64,000 nt of DNA from Curtobacterium flaccumfaciens. GTDB taxonomy: Bacteria > Actinomycetota > Actinomycetes > Actinomycetales > Microbacteriaceae. The stretch lies in assembly GCF_004361695.1 (NCBI RefSeq), contig NZ_SNVW01000002.1, positions 248,001-312,000 of the forward strand, read 5' to 3'. The notes beneath the pieces are model-generated. The model worked only from the letters and a program-made list of their open reading frames with translations. It was not told the DNA's origin and did no database searches. Below, piece after piece: positions 59,201-64,000 of this stretch. The first letter of the stretch is position 1, and the number at the start of each line of letters is the position of its first letter. A program made the position numbers and the translations under genes.

Positions 59201-59314
59201 TTCCGGGCGTACCGCGTCGTTCCGGGCGTACCTGGTCGTTCCGGGCGTACCGAGTCGTTCCGGGCGTACCGAGTCGTTCCGGGCGTACCGAGTCGTTCCG
59301 GGCGTACCTGGTCG
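59201..59314. repeat. Six contiguous 19-bp iterons
   Basis: Six unit starts exactly 19 bases apart (59201, 59220, 59239, 59258, 59277, 59296). Thirteen bases, TTCCGGGCGTACC, are identical in all six; the rest is GAGTCG in three units, TGGTCG in two and GCGTCG in one. The last unit's core has an inverted partner GGTACGCCCG near 59328-59337. The array lies 117 bases upstream of the -35 box at 59431. Confidence 0.95.
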
Positions 59315-59430
59315 GTTCTTTCCGTCCGGTACGCCCGATTCGACTTTCAATCGAGGGTGCGATGGGAAGGAACGGGCGCGGTGTGCGGCGTCCGGGGCGG
59401 CCACGCAGAACACACCGTCCACGCGGACGG

Positions 59431-59459
59431 TTGACACGGGGTTGGTATACCGCTGATAC
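59431..59459 (+). promoter_or_regulatory. Near-consensus vegetative promoter
   Basis: TTGACA, 17 bases, TGATAC. This is the best-looking sigma-70 type promoter in the window. The predicted transcription start is at or one base before the ATG at 59467, giving a leaderless leader peptide. Confidence 0.7.
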
Positions 59460-59466
59460 TCGTCCC

Positions 59467-59568
59467 ATGACTGCAATCGTGTCCGCCCGCGTCCTCTCCG
59501 AGGCACTGGGGACCGCCGGCATGATGATGCCGGCCACGGCCGTCATGCGTTGTCGAATGTGTGCCTGA
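59467..59568 (+). CDS. Candidate leader peptide, 33 residues, Met/Cys-rich end
   Basis: Leaderless ORF MTAIVSARVLSEALGTAG, then MMMPATAVMRCRMCA and a TGA. Six of 33 residues are Met and two are Cys. The three Met codons lie in an 8-bp perfect hairpin (GCCGGCAT/ATGCCGGC, 59515-59534), and a second G/C hairpin (59587-59627) follows the stop. This layout suits a transcript-attenuation switch or an expressed small protein. No homologue is recognised. Confidence 0.5.
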   Translation: MTAIVSARVLSEALGTAGMMMPATAVMRCRMCA

Positions 59569-59810
59569 TCGGCACCCGTTCCAGCCGGATCCCCCGCGAC
59601 ACCACCCCGGTCGCGCGCGCGTGATCCCCGGATGACGACCACGTCGACGACGCGCACCACGTCACGAGGCTCGTCTCCCGCACCCCCGGGTCCGCCCCGG
59701 TCCCTCGCAGGACCGCAGGGCACCACGGCGCTCGCCGTACCCGGGCCGACGCATTCGACACAGCCGCGGCCACCACATCGTGCCGCAGCCACATCGCCCG
59801 GAGAACCGCC
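59569..59810 (+). promoter_or_regulatory. Leader RNA with hairpins between leader ORF and winged-helix gene
   Basis: A composite hairpin at 59587-59627 (GGATC/GATCC outer, CGCGAC/GTCGCG inner) stands 18 bases after the leader ORF stop. No T tract follows. A GGAGAA ribosome binding site precedes the ATG at 59811. The rest of the 242 bases has no feature I can support. Confidence 0.4.
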
Positions 59811-60581
59811 ATGTCGCTCACCATCGCTCAGCCCCGCACCGCACTCCGCACCGCTGCACCGGCACCCACCGACCTCGGCACCGTGACGCCGATCCGTCCC
59901 CGCCGCGAGCCCGTCGCCCCGCCGTCGTCGAACGGCGTGCCCACCAGCCCGGTCGTCGCGCCGCAGCGGAACCGTGCGCTCCCCGAGGGCACCGAGGCCC
60001 GCGGGTTCGCCCTCTACGTCGGCATCGACGAGGCGAAGGCCGTGGCCGCCGGCACCACGCTCGCCGCGGTGGTCGAGCAGCTCAAGGCCCTCACCGCGCA
60101 GCTCGTCCCGTCGTCGGAGACCTACGCCGCCGTGGCGGTCGCCGCCGAGGGCTCGGGTGGCCGCGACGTCGACGTGGTCCGCCTCGCACTGCAGGACCGT
60201 TCCGCGGTGGCCGCGCGGAAGCAGGCGGAGAAGCCCGAGCCCGAGGAGACCGGGGTCGTCATCGACATCTCGCGGAAGCGCGTGACGCTCGACGGTGAAG
60301 CCGCTCCCCTGACCTACAAGGAGTTCGAGCTCCTGCAGTTCCTCGTCCTCCGCGAGGGCCAGACCGTCGACCGCTCGGCGATCATCGACGGGCTCTGGTC
60401 CGACGGCGAGGACGAGACGCCGAACGAGCGCACGATCGACGTGCACGTCCGCCGGCTCCGCTCGAAGCTCGGCGCCTTCGAGGAGATCGTCCGGACGGTC
60501 CGTGGTGTCGGCTACCGGTTCGACCGTCACGCCGACGTCGCCGTGCGCTACGCGTCCACGCCCTCGCCCGACCTCTTCTGA
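59811..60581 (+). CDS. Winged-helix (OmpR C-terminal type) DNA-binding protein
   Basis: 256 residues. The C-terminal part (about 150-245) is a transcriptional-regulatory winged helix: VVIDISRKRVTLDGEAAPLT, YKEFELLQFLVLREGQ, ERTIDVHVRRLRSKL and VRTVRGVGYRF. In place of a receiver domain it has an unrelated region (about 60-140) with a Leu/Ala-rich helix pair and no phospho-acceptor. Such orphan winged-helix proteins are common in this family of actinobacteria; targets are unknown. The long repeat-rich upstream region suggests tight control. Confidence 0.9.
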   Translation: MSLTIAQPRTALRTAAPAPTDLGTVTPIRPRREPVAPPSSNGVPTSPVVAPQRNRALPEGTEARGFALYVGIDEAKAVAAGTTLAAVVEQLKALTAQLVPSSETYAAVAVAAEGSGGRDVDVVRLALQDRSAVAARKQAEKPEPEETGVVIDISRKRVTLDGEAAPLTYKEFELLQFLVLREGQTVDRSAIIDGLWSDGEDETPNERTIDVHVRRLRSKLGAFEEIVRTVRGVGYRFDRHADVAVRYASTPSPDLF

Positions 60582-60734
60582 TCCACACGGCGCGCTCTTG
60601 GTGAACTCGCAGCGAACGGCGGTTGCACCCTCTGGCGCGCCGTTACCGGTTCGTTATACAGTCGGTCGTGCAGTCGGTGTTTGCTGTGGCAGCGGCTGTG
60701 GAATGTGATTGCAGGACACTCTTGGTGCAAGGGA

Positions 60735-60767
60735 GAGGGCCGGTCGTCCCCGTGACGGCCGGCCCTC
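60735..60767 (+). terminator. Stem-loop after the winged-helix gene
   Basis: 9-bp stem GAGGGCCGG (60735-60743) / CCGGCCCTC (60759-60767) with a 15-base loop, 153 bases past the stop. It is the only strong hairpin before the next gene. Confidence 0.55.
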
Positions 60768-60873
60768 GTCACGTCCGCGACCACCCCTCGCGGCCCTGAC
60801 GTGTCCGCGTTGCGTCCGGTGTCGCCGCCCGTCGGTAGTGTGGGATGACCGTACGACCGGAGGGAGCGCGACC

Positions 60874-61386
60874 GTGGACGAGACACGTCGCACCGAGAAG
60901 GCGACCGCCGTGGCGGCCTGGGAAGCGCTCTTCCGCGCCCAGGTCACCGTGATGCGAGCGCTCAATGCCGACTTCCCCGCCGACGAGATCTCCTTCAACG
61001 AGTACGACGTCTGCTTCAACCTGTCGACGCAGCCCGGTCGCCGCTGCCGGATGCGCGAGCTGACCGGCCACCTGCTCCTCACACAGCCGAGCGTCAGCCG
61101 CCTCGTCGACCGCCTCACCGCGCGCGGCATCGTCGAGAAGCAGCCCGACCCGACCGACGCCCGCGGGGTCATCGTCGCCCTCACCGCGCACGGCTTCGAC
61201 GTCTACCGGTCCGTCGCGGTGCAGCACGCGCAGACCATCGCGGACCAGGTCGGTGCCGGGCTGGACGACGCCGAGCTCCGGACCCTCACCGAGCTCTGCA
61301 CGAAGCTCCGCACGGCGGCTGCGGCGACGTCCCCACGTCGGACCGAGCCGCGCTCGGCCGTCACGCCGGATCCGGCCACGGTGTGA
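60874..61386 (+). CDS. MarR-family transcriptional regulator
   Basis: 170 residues from the GTG at 60874 with GGAGGGAG. The winged helix reads MRELTGHLLLTQPSVSRLVDRL with the wing EKQPDPTDARGVIVAL. A Cys in YDVCFNLS is the only sulfur residue near the dimer interface. It is the first gene of an operon with photolyase, and probably represses that operon in response to a small ligand or oxidation. Confidence 0.92.
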   Translation: MDETRRTEKATAVAAWEALFRAQVTVMRALNADFPADEISFNEYDVCFNLSTQPGRRCRMRELTGHLLLTQPSVSRLVDRLTARGIVEKQPDPTDARGVIVALTAHGFDVYRSVAVQHAQTIADQVGAGLDDAELRTLTELCTKLRTAAAATSPRRTEPRSAVTPDPATV

Positions 61387-62732
61387 CCGGCGCGCTGGTC
61401 TGGCTCCGCGAAGACCTGCGGCTCGCCGACAACCCCGCGCTGCGAGCCGGGATCGACCACGGCGGCGACCTGACCGTGGTCGTCGTGCTCGACGAGGAGA
61501 GCCCCGGCATCCGGCCGCTCGGCGCAGCCAGTCGCTGGTGGCTGCACCACTCGCTCGGCGCGCTCGGCGACGAGCTGCGCGACCGTGGTTCCCGCCTGGT
61601 CCTCCGCCGTGGTCCCGCAGCCGACGTCGTCCACCGGCTCGTCGCCGAGACCGGTGCGGACGGGGTGTTCTGGAACCGGCGCTACGGCCCGGTGGAGCGC
61701 GACCTCGACGCCGGCATCAAGAGCGCACTCACCGACGCCGGCACCGAGGCGCACAGCTTCGCGGCGAACCTGCTCTGGGAGCCGTGGACGGTGCTGACCG
61801 GACAGGGCGAACCGTTCAAGGTCTTCACGCCGTTCTGGCGCGCGGCACAGGCGATGCCCGAACCCCGGCACCCGCTGCCGAAGCCGCGCGACCTGCCCCC
61901 GGCGTCCGACGTGGCGTCCGACGACCTCGACGACTGGGCTCTCCTGCCGACGAAGCCGGACTGGGCCGGTGGTCTGCGCGAGGCGTGGGAGCCGGGCGAG
62001 GCCGGCGCGCACCGCCGACTCGAACGCTTCGTCGAGCACGCGCTCGAGGACTACGACCAGCGCGACGAGCCGGCGATGGCCGCGACCAGCGACCTCTCGC
62101 CGCACCTCCGCTGGGGCGAGGTGAGCCCGTACCAGGTGTGGCACCGCCTGCACGGCCGACTCGAGCCCGAGCAGCGGCAGCAGGCGCCGGCGTTCCTCCG
62201 CCAGCTGGCCTGGCGCGAGTTCAACTGGAACGAGTACTTCCACTGCGACGACATCGCCACGGTCAACGTCCGACGTGAGTTCGACGCCTTCCCGTGGCGC
62301 GACGTCTCCGAGGACGAGCTCGACCGCTGGCGGACCGGCACCACCGGCTTCGACCTCGTCGACGCCGGCATGCGGGAGCTCTGGCACTCCGGCGCCATGC
62401 ACAACCGCGTCCGCCTGGCCGCCGCGAGCTTCCTGGTGAAGAACCTGCTCGTCGACTGGCGGATCGGCGAGCAGTGGTTCTGGGACACCCTGGTCGACGC
62501 CGACCCGGCGAACAACGCGGCCAACTGGCAGTGGGTCGCCGGATCGGGGTTCGACGCCGCGCCGTACTTCCGGGTGTTCAACCCCGACCGGCAGCTCGAA
62601 CGCTTCGACCCGCACCGTGAGTACGTCCACCGGTGGGTGCCGTCCGACGAGCTCCGACCGGAGCCGATGGTCGACCTCAAGGCGACGCGGCAGCGAGCCC
62701 TCGACGCCTACGACCGGATGCGCCGGTCGTGA
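61383..62732 (+). CDS. phr: Deoxyribodipyrimidine photolyase
   Basis: 449 residues; the GTG overlaps the marR stop (GTGA). N-terminal photolyase Rossmann domain (LVWLREDLRLADNPAL) and FAD-binding C-terminal domain with HNRVRLAAASFLVKNLL and NWQWVAGSGFDAAPYFR, holding the Trp chain residues. It repairs cyclobutane pyrimidine dimers with blue light; the alternative, a cryptochrome role, is less likely in this context. Confidence 0.95.
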   Translation: MTGALVWLREDLRLADNPALRAGIDHGGDLTVVVVLDEESPGIRPLGAASRWWLHHSLGALGDELRDRGSRLVLRRGPAADVVHRLVAETGADGVFWNRRYGPVERDLDAGIKSALTDAGTEAHSFAANLLWEPWTVLTGQGEPFKVFTPFWRAAQAMPEPRHPLPKPRDLPPASDVASDDLDDWALLPTKPDWAGGLREAWEPGEAGAHRRLERFVEHALEDYDQRDEPAMAATSDLSPHLRWGEVSPYQVWHRLHGRLEPEQRQQAPAFLRQLAWREFNWNEYFHCDDIATVNVRREFDAFPWRDVSEDELDRWRTGTTGFDLVDAGMRELWHSGAMHNRVRLAAASFLVKNLLVDWRIGEQWFWDTLVDADPANNAANWQWVAGSGFDAAPYFRVFNPDRQLERFDPHREYVHRWVPSDELRPEPMVDLKATRQRALDAYDRMRRS

Positions 62733-64000
62733 GCGGAGTCGACGACCGCGTCCTCGCCGAGGTCGACGCGGTCTTCCGCGCGCGGGTCGAACGGGGCACG
62801 GCGCCGAGCAGCGTGTGGGGCGTCTTCGACCGCACGGGTCTCGTCGCCACCGGCGGACACGGCGATCGCGGTGACGGTCTCGCGCCGGACGAGCACACCG
62901 TCTACCGGATCGCGTCCTGCACGAAGAGCGTGACCGCCGCCACCCTGCTCGCTCTCGTGGCCGCCGGCCGCGTGCAGCTCGACGCTCCCGTGACGGACTT
63001 CGTTCCCGCTTTCGCCGCGGTCGAGCTGCCGACGTCGGACTCCCCCGTGCCGACCCTCCGGATGCTGCTGACGATGGCCGCCGGGTTCCCCACCGACGAC
63101 CCGTGGGCCGACCGCCAGGAATCGATCTCCGACGCCGAACTCGACGCCGTGCTGCGCGCCGGGCTCCTGTTCGACTCGGTGCCGGGCACCCGGTTCGCGT
63201 ACTCGAACCTCGGGTACGCGCTGCTCGGCCGCGTGATCGCCGTGGTCGCGGGCGCGCCGTACACCGAGGTCGCAGCCGCCACGGTCCTCCGCCCGCTCGG
63301 GCTCGACGACACGGTCTTCCGCGCGTCCGACTCCCGCGGGTTCGTCGTGACCGGGGTGCGTCCGCACGCGGGCGCGTGGGAACCGCTGCCGCTGAGCGGT
63401 CCGGGCGCGTTCTCGCCGATCGGCGGGCTGTTCTCGACGGTCGCCGACCTCGCTCGGTGGGGTCGGCACCTCGCCTCGGCGTTCGCCACCGAAGCGGGCG
63501 ACGCCACCGGGCAAGACGGCGGCGCCCAGGACGAAGGCACCGCCCCGGACGACGACACCGCGCCGGACAGCGCCGCCGGTCAGGGCAGCTCCCCCGAACC
63601 CGGCCCGGTCTCCCCCGCCGACCGTCGCCTCATGCAGCAGGCGATGCGGGTCGTCCCCGCATCCACCCTGCCGGGCGCGGCACGAGCGACCGCGTACGGC
63701 TTCGGGCTGTTCGTCGAGCAGGACCCGGAGTTCGGCGAGCTGGTGTCGCACTCGGGCGGGTACCCGGGGTTCTCCGCGCACATGCGGTGGTCCGTGCGGG
63801 ACGGCCTCGGCGTCGTGGCGTTCGAGAACGCCACGCAGGCGAAGGTCTCGGCCGCTGCCGACACCGCGCTCGACCTCGTCCTCGCCGGTTACACGAGCAC
63901 CGCGGCCACCACCGGCCAGCCCGCCGCCGGCCGAGCCGCCGCCACCGGCCGGACCGCTGCCACGAGCCAGCCCGCCGCCACCGGCCGGACCGCTGCCACC
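62729..64000 (+). CDS. Beta-lactamase-fold serine hydrolase (3' end beyond window)
   Basis: At least 424 residues; GTG overlaps the phr stop (GTGA). Class C penicillin-binding/esterase signature: SCTK at 63-66, YSN at 158-160 and HSGG in LVSHSGGYPGFS. No signal peptide, so it acts in the cytoplasm or is an esterase. An Asp/Gly-rich insertion (near 253-290) interrupts the domain, and the visible end runs into tandem AATGRTAAT repeats. The reading frame is open at 64000. Confidence 0.9.
   Translation, partial: MSGVDDRVLAEVDAVFRARVERGTAPSSVWGVFDRTGLVATGGHGDRGDGLAPDEHTVYRIASCTKSVTAATLLALVAAGRVQLDAPVTDFVPAFAAVELPTSDSPVPTLRMLLTMAAGFPTDDPWADRQESISDAELDAVLRAGLLFDSVPGTRFAYSNLGYALLGRVIAVVAGAPYTEVAAATVLRPLGLDDTVFRASDSRGFVVTGVRPHAGAWEPLPLSGPGAFSPIGGLFSTVADLARWGRHLASAFATEAGDATGQDGGAQDEGTAPDDDTAPDSAAGQGSSPEPGPVSPADRRLMQQAMRVVPASTLPGAARATAYGFGLFVEQDPEFGELVSHSGGYPGFSAHMRWSVRDGLGVVAFENATQAKVSAAADTALDLVLAGYTSTAATTGQPAAGRAAATGRTAATSQPAATGRTAAT
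63903..64000 (+). repeat. Tandem in-frame repeats at the 3' end of the hydrolase gene
   Basis: Units of the form CCGCCACCGGCCGGACCGCT recur at least twice, giving AATGRTAAT and SQPAA / GQPAA blocks. The repeat continues to the window edge, so its length is unknown. Confidence 0.6.

Noticed and set aside
59201..59314. CRISPR array
   Set aside because: The 19-bp units are contiguous with no spacers, and there are no cas genes.

Overview
This is a very GC-rich chromosomal segment from an actinobacterium, most likely a member of the Microbacteriaceae close to Curtobacterium. I base this on the strong G/C third-position bias, frequent GTG and TTG starts, a NusG with a long acidic N-terminal extension, a 32-residue bS22 ribosomal protein, a complete menaquinone pathway with actinobacterial-style MenA and DUF4229 neighbours, ResB/CcsB cytochrome c maturation, and many leaderless transcripts of the TANNNT-N6-8-start type. 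The genus is an inference. I see no rRNA, integrase, transposase, CRISPR array or prophage module, so this reads as core genome with a few accessory cassettes.

Layout. 1-2124: OmpR-type two-component pair (the kinase is cut by the window edge). 2229-5397: three translationally coupled genes (acyl-CoA-dehydrogenase-like; PIG-L deacetylase fused to a NodS-like methyltransferase; family-2 glycosyltransferase), the least understood cassette here. 5527-7922: MacB/FtsX-type ABC exporter. 8013-8954: a beta-propeller protein. 9156-15858: a carbohydrate uptake and catabolism locus (two permeases, binding lipoprotein, Gfo/Idh/MocA dehydrogenase, sugar-phosphate isomerase) with a divergent ROK repressor. 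15914-17300: lone YqaJ nuclease and a Pr6Pr membrane protein. 17387-20310: rplA, rplK, nusG, secE and tRNA-Trp. 20423-26915: aminotransferase, murB with two hotdog dehydratases, tRNA-Met and tRNA-Thr, an M23 endopeptidase and an inositol monophosphatase. 26977-30407: tRNA-Tyr, YajQ, cardiolipin synthase and an acyltransferase-like membrane protein.

30419-48071 is a respiratory block: an FprA-like ferredoxin reductase, polyprenyl diphosphate synthase, UbiE/MenG, MenF, MenD, MenA, MenE, MenB and MenC, then ccsB, resB, ccdA, tlpA and a phosphatase. It supplies menaquinone (ring, tail, prenylation, methylation) and System II cytochrome c assembly. 48140-50058: SulP transporter divergent from a MerR regulator over one shared 28-bp palindrome. 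50077-53868: two small proteins, a short archaeal-type AspRS, small redox and stress proteins, bS22, a BldC-like regulator and an ArsR regulator. 53941-56059: Ktr potassium uptake. 56126-59104: proC, a cation diffusion facilitator, tadA and upp. 59105-60581: a repeat-rich control region (44-bp palindrome, six 19-bp iterons, consensus promoter, candidate 33-residue leader peptide) in front of a winged-helix regulator. 60874-64000: MarR regulator, photolyase and a serine beta-lactamase-like hydrolase in one overlapping operon that runs off the window.

Between genes the segment is unusually rich in long perfect stem-loops, several in convergent gaps and two sharing an identical 36-bp core, and in short tandem repeats with 9, 14, 18 and 19 bp periods.
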